NCBI GenBank assembly: GCA_030435675.1
Contig: CM059621.1
Span: forward strand, 11,842,001 to 11,906,000
From: Steinernema hermaphroditum
Taxonomy: Eukaryota > Nematoda > Chromadorea > Rhabditida > Steinernematidae
Length of the DNA stretch: 64,000 nucleotides
Direction: 5' to 3'
Below are positions 36,173 to 47,011 of this stretch, piece by piece. The notes beneath the pieces were generated by a model that saw only the letters and a list, made by a program, of their open reading frames with translations, was not told where the DNA came from and did not search any database. The position numbers and the translations under genes were made by a program. The first letter of the stretch is position 1, and the number at the start of each line of letters is the position of its first letter.

Positions 36173-36580
36173 GTATTCCGTTGGGATCAGAATGTGTTCG
36201 GTCGCGTATTTCCCACATATTGCGCAATTATTGCTTCCAAATACCTTCTCCAAACGTTTAATTCAATTCTAAAGCATTGTTGAAAACACGTTGTTCCATA
36301 GAAACGTTCCTAACGGAAATGGACAACGGAATCCACATGAGCAACAAAAAAAAATAATTTATTGACTTTCGGACTGAAGCTCTAAATGAGATGTTTGTTG
36401 CACTTCTACAAACTTTGTTACAACGCAGTAGGGGGCTAACTGATCACACTAATTATTCCAAACGAGTTATACGACGAGGTTAGCAAGGTTTATTGCTGCA
36501 ACTGTGAATTGTGTGACATGCAGTTCAACTCAAACAAAAGCGTTTGTAGGTCAATTAGTTGGTTGGTCAAAATTGGTCAA
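36173..36580. other. Intergenic, 3' of the S10 carboxypeptidase
   Basis: I see no gene here; the stretch contains AT-rich segments and no clear repeats. Confidence 0.4.
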
Positions 36581-38067
36581 TTAATTGCTCAAAATCATAT
36601 CGAGCATTTGCAACGCTCCGGCCGGGTTGTCCTGAGGAACCATGTGTCCTGCCTTGAAAATGGAGTAGAATTCGAGATTCTTGTACTTCTTAGAGTATCC
36701 CGCGAATGCTGACTCTGCATCGAAAGATTCTCGCGGCAACTCCGCGAATTTCTGCAAATAGGGCCATTTCAACTTCGACATCCACTTTTCCGTTCCGATG
36801 ACGTCGCAAATCAGATCCAGCTGGCCACTGTAGACGACCACTTTGACATCGTTGTGCGTGAGAAGGCTGTCAACTAGAGTGAACCGATAAGAAGGGGCGC
36901 TTAGATGGGATCACATACCTTTGTCGACTACCGGAGTCATGAAGTCGCCTTCTTGTTCCTCGAACACTTTAGACGAGGATTCGGCCCAGGTTACATGGTT
37001 AGGAATAATTCCCAGCTTCTTTCTGACCTCCTTGTTCATGAAGTCCTCTAGAGACTCAGAGTTTTGTGAGCTTTGAAGGCTCATTTTGTGGTTGCCTGCA
37101 AGAAAAGTCCCAACTTGAAATAAGAATCAGTATGTTTCACCTACCATAAAAGTAGACAGTATTTCTTCTTCTCGTTGCCTGCAGTTTGTGGCCAGTCCTC
37201 ATTCCAGAAGCATCCATAACGTTGTAGAAGCTGACATCCTTGGTCAGAACTTCAACGGCCGTCTCGGCATCTCCCCAGCAGTCCGTCGCCGCCTTCCACT
37301 TCTTTTGATCCACAAGTTTTTGACACTTGTCGGCCTGATCGTTGAACTGTTTCAGCTCCTTGTCCCCCATGAACGACTGAAAACGCCGTCCTCAGATCAA
37401 GCTAGAAGCTGGTGACTTACAAATGCATAGAGATATTCTCCCCATGAGTTCACGTAGTCGGCCGGGGAGATCCAGGAGTCCCCCAAAGCCACTCCCTTGA
37501 AGTTCATGTTCACTTCTCCACTCTTAACCTTGTTGTAAAGGAGATCTCCGAAGGCGGCGGCCATCTTGCCACCGTAGGATTCCGAGAAGATGTAGAAGGA
37601 CTTCTTCGTGGCGCTAACATGGCGAGGGCCCCAGTACTTGAAGAAAGCGAGGAGATCGCGACAGATTTCGTCAATGTTCTTCGTGTAGCCATCGGGGTCG
37701 GTTGTGTAGCTGAAACCGGTCCCGACGGGATTGTCGATGAACAGGAGATCCGCTTTTTGAAGCTAAAAAACGGGGTTTTAATTAAAAGTACAAACTGAGA
37801 GTCACTTACCCAAGTATGCTCGCGCGTTTCGTTCTGGGCGTTTACGGGTCCAATTTCCTGGAAATTGCCAAAGCCCGTTCCAGAAGCTCCTGGACCGCCT
37901 TGGAGCCAGAGGATGAGGGGTCTATCTGGATCGTCGGTGTAGTAGTGCCACCAGAAGAGATTGGTCTTCGCTCGAATGGGCGCATATCCCCACTTCTCTT
38001 TGTAATTCAAGGAGAAGAAAGAGGGGAGAAGTAGAAGAAGCGAGAGCAGAGGAAGAAGTCGACGCAT
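36581..38067 (-). CDS. S10 serine carboxypeptidase (SCPEP1 / retinoid-inducible type)
   Basis: Secreted or lysosomal exopeptidase removing C-terminal residues. Exons: 37810-38067, 37421-37762, 37145-37376, 36919-37095, 36581-36873; 433 residues, close to the 452 of mammalian SCPEP1. Signal peptide MRRLLPLLSLLLLLPSFFS. The order of motifs follows SCPEP1: LWLQGGPGASGTGFGNFQEI, FIDNPVGTGFSY, nucleophile FYIFSESYGGKMAA, ALGDSWISP, then VVVYSGQLDLICD (Asp) and FKAGHMVPQDNPAGAL (His). The GPGASGTGFGNF and ESYGGKMAA signatures favour SCPEP1 over lysosomal cathepsin A. All three catalytic residues are present, so it is probably active. A TTGATAAG word lies about 41 bp upstream of the ATG, as in the neighbouring S28 genes. 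Confidence 0.93.
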
Positions 38068-38108
38068 GACTGGCGAAGAAGTCTCTCAACAGCTGAGTCG
38101 TCTGTGTT

Positions 38109-38115
38109 TGATAAG
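38109..38115 (+). promoter_or_regulatory. TGATAAG site upstream of the S10 carboxypeptidase
   Basis: TTGATAAG about 41 bp before the ATG at 38067. It is the closest of the set and could lie in the 5' UTR. Confidence 0.45.
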
Positions 38116-38328
38116 AGAATCTGTGCCACCCCGGGACAAACACCAAAACAATCGATCTGAAGATCGGTAGGTAGTGAACAAACTGTCGCTCAGTGGTATA
38201 TATCGGACAATACGATGCCTCAAGCATCGCTTTTGTTGTCGGGTGCATCGCCTCAGAAATGAGAAATGCGTTCACATGCCTCAAAAGATTTGAGTACAGA
38301 TCGCATACATCAGTATTGATAGTATTGG

Positions 38329-38942
38329 GTTGGGGAGAAAATTCTTGCGTTTTTGTTTTCAATTAAAAAACAAACTTTTATGGAACAACAATAATAAAGC
38401 ATTAATCAACTATATATCCACCGTTGTTCTCCACGACCTGCTCCCACCGGTCCACCAGTTCATCGATTTCTATTCTCTAAAAATCGGCAGGTCTGGAGTC
38501 AAAGAAGTCGTTGATCCAAGTTTGGAGTGCTTCGTAATTTTCGAACGAAACACCCATCATATGATTTGACAGCGAGAGGAACAGATGACAGTTCGTTGGT
38601 GCTAAGTCTGGAGAATACGGTGGGTGTGCAACAATCTCCCACTTTTGCTGTTCGAGTGCGGTCTTGACCACTTTTGCAACTACGCTTGAATATACGTATT
38701 CCTCGATGAGGGGGAGGCAACAAATATCACCTGTCGTAAATGGTGCTTTTTACCTCCTGGAAACTCCATCTCAATATCTTGAAATTCAGACACAGTGCGG
38801 CTATAAAATAAAACGTGTCACCGCGCTTTTGTAGAGCAGAGATAGCTCTTTCAAACAATATGTTACAATCTGCGGCACAACAAAAAAACATTACTAAAAA
38901 AGCGTAGGTAAAAAAACGCAAGAACTTTCTCCCCAACCCAAT
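38329..38942 (-). mobile_element. Non-autonomous mariner element with dead transposase remnant
   Basis: About 614 bp bounded by inverted terminal repeats: ttgggttggggagaaaattc on the left, and on the right the complement of ttgggttggggagaaagttc, each followed by ttgcgttttt. The flanks are TA on the left and TG on the right, compatible with a TA target site that has mutated once. On the minus strand, 38477-38671 encodes the C-terminal part of a mariner transposase: WEIVAHPPYSPDLAPTNCHL then an SFENYEALQTWINDFF-type block. In active DD34D transposases the last catalytic Asp follows SPDLAP(S/T); here it is Asn. The N-terminal two thirds are missing, so this is an internally deleted, inactive copy that could only move with a helper. 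Confidence 0.85.
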
Positions 38943-40554
38943 GCTATATCGCTCTTTTTTATCATTCTGAAATGTGGCTGTGCATGTGTTGACGTGTGAC
39001 GGGAGAGGCTGTAAAAATTGCGATCTTGTCTATCTCCGCACCGCTAAAACAAAATTAAACTTGCAAAGCTGAATGCATCATGGGTTTTGGCGCTGCCATC
39101 CGAATCCGAATGGTCGTCGAATAGACCCTTATGTTTCTGCTTTTGCACCAGGCAGCTGAAGTACAACGCTCCTTGTAGAGGTTGCTGAAATACAATATTG
39201 TACGCTCCTTTATAGGTGTGTCGATAAGAGTTCTCACTTGATGGCCTGCAATCAGTTGGTATTGTGGATTTTCCATACCAACTTTTAGTTAGAAAAGCCG
39301 AAGACAGCAAGGCATAGTACAGTCCAGAGCAGCTTTTGAAACACCACAAAGCTGCTGAGACCGACTTTAAGCATGGAACGTTCAACTGTCTTTTCACCGC
39401 GTAGACTTCTTTATTACAGGTTTTTTATGTTTTGTTTTATGCATATGTTTTACATTACGTTTATGTTTTATCTTCCCGAAAGTGCGCCATGTAGGATGAG
39501 TCGAAAGCAAAGTCAAAGTTGGCGACCTCATCAGTGCGCATCGAAGTGGTTATGAAAATGATTCGGAGTTTCAGTGAGACTTCGCCTTCTCGTTACGGTG
39601 CGAGTGGTCGGGCTGTTGTGACGGCTTCTTGGCGAGACGGCGGAATTACGGCTCCCTGGTATTCCAGGCTCTCGGGGAGCCGGGTGATCATTAAGCCAAC
39701 AACGACGGTTGCTCATTGAATTCATTCAGCGGCCCTCAGAGACGACCCATCGTGGGAGTTCCGATTTAAGTGTAAAAGAGTCATAAAGGTAACAATTACG
39801 AGTTTATCTTCTCGTATCGAAGGCTTACACCTTGCGAGACGTCATATATGCAGAAAAAGGCACTAATCACACCGTAGTCGCTGATTTTCCTCTGGCTTCG
39901 GCTGGAGACCGAACTTCGGCCTCTCACTCAACTCACTCGTCTCAGACAGCCTCAGAGAGGGAGAGCGAGTGGACGACCCGACCGATCGCTGGGGACACAA
40001 ATAAAAGACCCTGTAACAGGTAACAATACTTTTAAAAAATGCTTTGCAAGATGTGGTGACAATAATCGCTAGAAAAAGCGGCGATATGAACGACGGTTTC
40101 CAGAATGTTTCGCAGGAGATTTTATTGGGAAAGAACCCGTTCTTTATTTTACATCGGCTAAGATGTTGTGCACGAGTTGTTTTCCCAAATAAAACAGGAC
40201 CGGTTTCGGATATACTGCCACTATTGATCGCCGTATTATGAATTGGTCGCAACGTTCCCAGAGATCGCCTACCGGACTTCCTCTCTAACGAACGAAGTTT
40301 CATTCGCAGCTTTTCGGTTTTTTTTTCTCACTTCGCGGAGACAATTTGTTGCGCAGCGATTACGTGACCGCGGCCGCTCATCCATCAAAGACGGGCGGAC
40401 ATTCGCTTCATCTCAGCCCGTTCCCGCAACTTCTTCAGATCAGTGGCTACTTCAAATCGCCGCGAGGCTTCGGCCGCCATTCACGATTACCCAAGCGCCG
40501 ACCGCTCTCTCCACATAGCCTCTCTTAGTCGTCGTTTTTAGGACCGCGCGCGAG
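38943..40554. other. Intergenic, no supported gene
   Basis: A minus-strand frame of 117 codons at 39044-39397 and several around 39863-40303 show no known motif or splice context. The last few hundred bases precede the collagen gene and probably hold its promoter. Confidence 0.4.
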
Positions 40555-42049
40555 ATGGACGCCTCAGAGCGGAACCGACAGAAGCTCATCGCGCAATGCG
40601 AGTACATGAAGACGGTTGGTTTTAATGATGATATTAGCGTTCTAAAGAAGGGTTTAGCTTGCCTACACGACGGTGCTTCTTGCCACTGTGTGCATCACGG
40701 CGTGTGTTCTTGTGGTTCCTCTTCTTTACATGAAACTGCAAACGTTTCAGTCGGAGCTGAAGGTGGGTTTGTGATTGGCGCATTTATGATTTCGAAGAAA
40801 TGACTTTTTTGTATAGACATTCACACGTTTTGGTCAATTTCAAAGCACATTTTCTGTTCCAAAAAGACATTGATGGGCTGGCTAGTTTGGATCGAAAACT
40901 CCTAAAGGATCCATTTTTGTATTTTATTTTTGTATTTGTATTATTTTTCATTGACTCATGTAGTTCTCTTTAACTATGAACAAACTCAACTTGGACAATC
41001 TTTTTTTCCTCTTCTGCACACATTCGCTCTGTGCCGATTTATGAATTGTTCCAGAATTGATCTTGGATGTGAACTCCCGAATACACAAGAAAGTTTCCTT
41101 TAAGATGAAACGGCCTTGAAAATTGCATTGAACTCCTAAAAAAAACTCCTAAACCCCTATTTGTGTTCTCAGTAATCCCGAATGTACACCTCCAATGAAA
41201 AACAATGAAACCAGCGCTCAATAAAAGAAGTTCCTTCAGGATGAAACGGCTTTTTGTCACGCCAGGACCATGCTGATGCGAAACGAGCTCAGCGACCATC
41301 CAGGACGGCCGGACACCCCAAACAAATCGAAGGAGAAACGCCAAATTTACGTGCCAGAGCTTACCGTCCAGAAACTGTATCCTTCTGGATCGTCGCCTAA
41401 GATCCCTGCCTACGGACGCAAGCCTCCTCCTCGCGCCCACGTTCTTCCAGAAGAACACATCTGCTGTAGCTGTACGCACGGTCCCCCAGGTCCACCTGGA
41501 CCACCCGGGGACGTCGGCGATGTAGGAGCTGATGGAAACCCTGGAAATAATGGCAATCCGGGAACTCCAGCCACTCAGCCAGCTCTACCACCCATCGATT
41601 GGTGTTATGAGTGTCCATTGCCCCCGGGAGGAGCTCCTGGAGCAATGGGACCTAAGGGGCCTCCCGGGGAGCCGGGACCAAGGGGAGAAGACGGAGAGGA
41701 CGGAAAACCCGGCGATCCGGGATTCCGTGGAGTCGAAGGTCCCGACGGTCGAAAAGGAGAAGACGGTCCTCCCGGCCCACCTGGATCTCCAGGCAAACTC
41801 ATCGACGTGGGTGGTCCTCAGGGAGTGGTTGGTCCGAGAGGTCTTGTGGGACCCCAAGGTCCTCCAGGAAAGCCGGGTATCCCCGGTGGAGACGGTGAGC
41901 CTGGCTTGATGGGACCGCCAGGAAACAGAGGAAACGACGGACAGCATGGTCGACCAGGACCATATGGACCACCTGGGCCTAAAGGACCCGACGGTGCCAA
42001 CGGAGGATGCGATCACTGTCCTCTGCCGAGAACACAGCCCGGTTATTAG
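40555..42049 (+). CDS. Nematode cuticle collagen
   Basis: Extracellular structural protein of the cuticle. Exons 40555-40614, 40658-40762 and 41240-42049 give 324 residues. The N-terminus [20 protein letters not shown] leads to the Col_cuticle_N membrane segment ([20 protein letters not shown]), then [17 protein letters not shown], the conserved S-E-x-x-D-E-x-x-FC junction. A basic site (KSKEKR near residue 110) may be cleaved by a subtilisin-type protease. Two cysteine-flanked Gly-X-Y regions follow: [16 protein letters not shown]..., then after [10 protein letters not shown] a long collagenous run of about 130 residues, ending in a short [13 protein letters not shown] tail. The Gly-X-Y interruptions and paired cysteines are typical of the family. 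The 477-bp second intron is unusually long and carries a degenerate copy of the following exon's start. Confidence 0.92.
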
Positions 42050-42473
42050 ATTTCTATTAGCTAGTAAAATCTGTACATATACATACACCGATAAAGTCGT
42101 TTTTCTGTTCACTGATGATTGGTCACTTTTTTAACCATTCGCCGGCTTATCAGAGAGAGGAGCTAACGTAAGAAGCTTAGAGCGATAAAGAACGTATGAG
42201 AGCTTCAAACTACGAAACGATGAATCTTTCATCAAAACTTTCTAAAGGCGTATAAAGGCATACTGGTTGGGAATGAGTCCGTTATCATTGAAGTCGATAA
42301 GCTCATCACTAAGCTCAAAGCGATCAACAGTATCTTTGTAAGTTACTCAAAGTCCGAGAATCTACAAGGAGCCTGCAAAAGTTGAGTCTTATCAGTTTCA
42401 CCAAAGGATTAGGTAGACAAGGAACTCCTTAAATCACCTGCTCGTGACATATTCTGCCAGTGCACTCTTTCCA
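42050..42473. other. Intergenic between collagen and S28 gene
   Basis: Contains the collagen 3' UTR (an ataaag word near 42089) and two reverse-oriented CTGATAAG words, near 42145 and at 42388-42395, ahead of the S28 gene. Confidence 0.4.
42388..42395 (-). promoter_or_regulatory. CTGATAAG site upstream of S28 gene 42474-44448
   Basis: cttatcag on the plus strand (CTGATAAG on the minus strand), 79 bp before the ATG. Confidence 0.45.
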
Positions 42474-44448
42474 ATGGGTCTGCAGAAGGTGTCCATCGCT
42501 CTCCTTCTGTTCTTGGTCGCTTCTGTTTCGGCCTTCATTCGACATCCCTCTAAAGGAGGATGGGCCGAGCTGAACGAACGCTTCCACCGCGAAGCACAGA
42601 AAGATACGGATCCTGGAAACTGGTTGCCCTATTCAGAGAGATATTGGAGTCAACCTTTGGACAACTTCGACCCTAGCAATGGCGTCACCTGGGCTCAGGT
42701 AAGGCGATCCTTTTTTTGTGGCTCGATAATAACAAAACCACTCAAAAAAGAAAAGCAGAAAAGGCTACTTAGGTTTCTACCTAGGCACAACTGTAACAAT
42801 AGAAATGTACAGAGATGGGCCGTAATCCAGCCCTTTTTCAGCGCTACCAGTACATGGAAGCCTATTGGAATGGCACCACCGACAGCCCCGTCGTCTTTTT
42901 GTTCATCGGAGGCGAAGGACCCATATACTCGTCCTGGGTCAACTACGCCCCGGTGCAATATCTCAAATGGGCAAAGCACTTCGGCGCTTTGGTCTACCAG
43001 GTCGAACATCGATTCTTCGGATACAGTCGTCCCCTCGCGTAATTTTTCGTTCCTTGCATCACGGTACACTTCGACTTTAGTGACATGGCCATGGGTAACC
43101 TCAAGTATCTGACCCCGAAGCAGGCTTTGGCCGATCTGGCCAATTTCATCCGTTCCGAAAACATGAAGCGTGGTCTGAAGAACCCCCGTTGGGTCACCTT
43201 CGGAGGCTCATATCCTGGATCCCTCGCAGCGTGGTTCCGCTCCAAGTACCCGGATCTTACTGTCGGCTCGGTCGCCAGCTCAGCTCCTCTCGTGCAGAAG
43301 TTGAACTTTAACGGTAGATTACATGGAGAAACACGATGTTCGCAATGATTTCAGAGTACGCTGAGGTTGTCGAGAACACGATCCGCAATGTTTCTGACGA
43401 GTGCGCCGACGTTGTCAGCAAGTCTTTCGAAGTTTTGGGAAAGATGGCGCTCACTTCTAATGGACGTTCTCAGCTCAACACCATCTATAGGTACTCGTGG
43501 AGCCATAGAAATATCATTGGTTATTGCTCTTAGATTGAACCCTCCTTTCGACGACAAGGACGTCAACCCCACTCAAATCCAGAACTTCATGGCTGGAGTT
43601 TACACTGTCTTTCAGAGCATCATTCAGTACACCTATGATGGATTGGTATGGGAATGTCTTTTGGACATAGGCTATGGTTACCTTTTAGAACACTAACACT
43701 CAATCCGTGTGGACTGCGAAGAACCTCTGCGACATCATGACCAGCACGGCCACACCTCTGTCAACGGACCTTGACTACGCCCAGAGGCCGATGAAGGTTG
43801 TCGAGCTCTACGACGGTCCCAACGTGACTATGAACAATGACTACACCTCGAGCTGGGCGGAGGCCAAGGACATCTACTTCTCCTTTGAGGGCACCGGCCG
43901 TGGATGGATGTGGCTCTGCTGCAATGGACTCGGATGGCTCCAGTCCACGGACTGGGGACATGGCATCTTCCACGACAGCGTTCCCTTCAAGTAGACCTCT
44001 AAGTTCATGTCCTCAAAAGCACTAGTCGTTCAGCTACTACACCAAGGTCTGCAGCGATATCTTCAGCCCCGAGATCGGCCCTGCCTATATCCGCGATCAA
44101 AACCACGCATCTCAGGAATACTACGGTGGACTCGACCATTTCAATGTAAACCATTCCTCTGTCCACCGCTGTTAAAGCCAAATTCAGGCCACTAACTTGT
44201 TCCTTCCAAACGGAAGTCTCGATCCATGGCACGCTTTGGGATATTACAAGACGGATGAGAAGAACCACGTCATCTCCTACTTGATTCCCGGTTCGATAAG
44301 ATGGATTTTCCCGCGAAATCGAGCATTTTTAGGCACTGCGCACTGTGGAGACATGTATGCCCACTGGGACGGACCGACGGCCCCTGCGCTGAAGAAGGTC
44401 CACGACAAGATCTTGAGCGAATTGGAGTACTACGTTCAGGCAAAGTAA
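42474..44448 (+). CDS. S28 serine peptidase (prolyl carboxypeptidase-like), secreted
   Basis: Third S28 gene, on the opposite strand to the other two. Exons: 42474-42698, 42842-43038, 43081-43313, 43355-43490, 43534-43645, 43689-43990, 44034-44145, 44188-44290, 44333-44448; 511 residues. I chose the ATG at 42474 because it opens a signal peptide (MGLQKVSIALLLFLVASVSA). FLFIGGEGPIYSSW, VEHRFFGYSRP, nucleophile [13 protein letters not shown] (Ser near 184), [13 protein letters not shown] and [13 protein letters not shown] carry the catalytic residues. The last intron (44291-44332, 42 bp) is in frame and stop-free. Removing it restores the LIPGTAHCGD context seen in the paralogues, so I treat it as spliced. 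The stop is only 79 bp from the stop of the convergent mucin gene. Confidence 0.92.
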
Positions 44449-44527
44449 ATGTCAGGAAGTGATTAATTACTTCAAGAACAAGAGTTGTAAATTTTGCAAT
44501 TAGCGCGATTGTAATTACAAGAAAATT

Positions 44528-46533
44528 TCAATTAGTTGAGCTTATTGTAGTTGACGGAGTCAAGGTTAGCGAATCTTTCGAAGTCGAGCTGGTTGTAGCT
44601 GCCGGAGTTGAGGACTTCGAGGCTACCGGAGTTGAGGTGGTTGAAGCTGCTGAAGTCGAGGATCTGAAGGCTGTCGGAATTGAGATGGTTGCTCCTTTTG
44701 TGGACGAAGTGATACTTCTTGTAGTCGTTGGGATCGACGAGCTGGTTGTTTCTGGACTTGAGGACCTCGAGCCAACCGGAGTCGCGGTGGTTGGAGCTGC
44801 TGGAGTCGAGGAGTCGATGGTAGAAGTGCGACTTTTCTCTGTGGTATTTGTGAATATGGTGGAGGACGTGTCCTTTGTGGTCTTGGTAGCTTTATCAGTA
44901 GAACCACTTTCCGTAGTGGTGATGACCGCAGTAGTTTCTCTCTCTGTGGAAGAAGCACTTCTTTTGCTTGTTGCGGTAGACGCGGCTTGTACTGTAGAAG
45001 TAGACGTGGTTGGAGTGTACACAAATGATGACTTCGCCGTCGATGACGAGGTGATTGGAGCTGCTGGAGTTGAGCTGGCTGTAGCTGCCTGAGTCGAGGT
45101 CGTCGAAGGAACTTTTGTACTCTCAGTGATTGATGTTTGGACTTCGGTGTCGGTGGTTAGCGTAGTAGTGGTTTCCGTGGCAGAAGTGTGACGTTTCTCC
45201 GTGGTATTGGTAAATATGGTGGAAGCGATTTCCTTTGTGGTCTTGTTGACTTCATCAGCAGAATTACTTTCCGCGGTGGTGATGGCCGGAGTAGTTACTC
45301 CCTCTGTGGAAGAAGTAATACTTCCTGGACTTGTAGATGCGGCTTGTACTGTTGAAGTGGAGACAAATGATGACCTCGCCGTCGATGTGGCTATAGTTGC
45401 AGTAGATTTGCCTGTCGTTGTAGTATTGACAGTGGTTGTTGGAAGGGATGAGACAGTGGAAAGTGTACTATCCGTGACAGATTTTGTCGCATCGGTCGGC
45501 AAAGTTGATGGTGTAGATTGCGCCAGTGTTGTTGTGGAAACGTCGTTTTGGATCTCTTTTTCGATCTCCTCCGACAACTTCTCCGGATCAGTGAAAACGC
45601 TGTCATCTGTCAAGTTGAACACTTTTCCCATCTCTTCGCTTTCAACAAGAACATGAACGCCTTCCACATCTTGCATTATCTCCCCAGCTGCAGCAGCATC
45701 GACGCGAAAGGCCTCCTTGGAGCTGAAAAGCTGTTTCATTGTGCTTAAGTGTAAACGTGCCTGTAGACCTCTTCCGGTGGTGGTATAAGAACTACCCTCT
45801 CATTGATTTTTACATTTTTCAGCGATCTCTCCCATTTGAGCTTTCGGTTGTTTGCTAAGACAGTATTCAGCGCACTGAAAATGGTGCAATATGTCAAGAA
45901 TTGTCCGGGAAACCGATACTTTTGTTGGCTAGGGTTCGTGCCGTTTTCCAAGAGAAACGGTTCCGCAAATGCCGTTCCCACCTTCTTTAAAAGCAGATCG
46001 CCTTCAAGAGGAAGCATGAAATGGAGCACCGTGGAGTTTGGCTGGAACCCATAAGACCGGAGCGCGACCATAAGGGGGATGGTAGAGCCGGTTTTTATTA
46101 GACCCTCAAGCAGCTTCTTGACCTGGTCGTGTTCATTCTGAAACAGAGAGTTAAGATCATAGTTCGAATGGTCTTAACCTGCAGAATCGAGCTATCCTGA
46201 TGCTTTCGCAAAGCAGTGTTGAAGAGAACGGCGATGGTTTCATGTTCTGAACGGTTTATAGTCTTGAGAACACCGTCTTTAAAAGATTACTTTGAGGCGG
46301 TTTCTGCAAAAAGACCTTGATCAGAACCGGCACCGTAATACCCGTTCCAATAATGAGGACAGCACAAATCAAAGGCGCAATCCAGCACAGTTTTGCCGAG
46401 CGAAGTTCTCTGTAGCGGAGCTGGGCTCGTTGCTGAACAATTTAATCCCGAAGAAGAGCAGCTATCTTACCTTTACGGTGGATATGTTTGAGCGGCGCTC
46501 GTCGCTTCCGATCTCCGAAACCGTATAGATCAT
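44528..46533 (-). CDS. Membrane-anchored vWA-like/mucin protein 1
   Basis: Exons: 46471-46533, 46291-46432, 46179-46246, 45920-46137, 45761-45874, 44528-45722; 599 residues. The N-terminal cytoplasmic part (MIYTVSEIGSDERRSNISTV) is followed by a basic stretch and one membrane span (CWIAPLICAVLIIGTGITVP, about residues 40-62), so it is a type II protein. The ectodomain begins ETIAVLFNTALRKHQDSS and includes KINERVVLIPPPEE and GVHVLVESEEMGKVFNLTDD. It aligns exon by exon, with the same intron phases, to the two larger genes downstream. After residue ~240 comes a Ser/Thr-rich, poorly periodic mucin-like region of about 350 residues to the C-terminus. The exon 5-6 junction keeps the family phase only with a GC-AG intron. 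No second vWA unit follows the mucin. Function unknown; a surface glycoprotein is the natural reading. Confidence 0.75.
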
Positions 46534-47011
46534 GGTCGCAAAGACACACAGAAGAAGTGGTTCGGAATAAAGGGCGGACTATCAGTTCCGTTGTTTGTTC
46601 ACTTTTATTGTCTTTGCCACGCTGCTTGTGGTTATCTGCTTGTATAGTAGTCCAGTACCAGAAAAAAGATTGTTTTAGCAAATAGTGAATGGGCGTATAC
46701 GTAGTGAATATAGTAAATATTGATCATGTGTTGTATTGGGTTGGGGATGTATGAGTGACGAACACAACCCTTCTTTTCCAGGATTATTCTTGTCATGACG
46801 ATTAAAATAAGGATGAACAAGAAGAAGCAAAAGCAAATCTTAATCCACTCAATCACAAGACATATTTTGTTTTTTTATTCCGAACAAAAGCCACATTTTT
46901 ACAAACAATTTGAAATTTATTATCACATCTTGGTGTGAGTGAGATCGGCAAATTGCGGTCTTCTTTTCTGCAACGCTATAATTACACATCATATAACACA
47001 GCAAACAAACC
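46534..47011. other. Short intergenic stretch between mucin-vWA genes
   Basis: Contains an isolated ttgggttgggga word (near 46736) like the mariner terminal repeat, an actatcag word (TGATAG on the minus strand, near 46577) upstream of the gene at 44528-46533, and an AATAAA on the minus strand near 46914 that could end the next gene's transcript. Confidence 0.4.

Noticed and set aside
39044..39397. Minus-strand 117-codon frame
   Set aside because: No recognisable motif, start context or splice continuation.
40803..40890. Possible extra collagen exon reading [13 protein letters not shown]
   Set aside because: It needs an unusual donor shift and leads to stops; joining 40762 directly to 41240 restores the conserved SELKDETAFC junction in phase.
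41585..42112. Minus-strand frame of 175 codons opposite the collagen
   Set aside because: Antisense of Gly-X-Y codons; the plus strand is clearly collagen.
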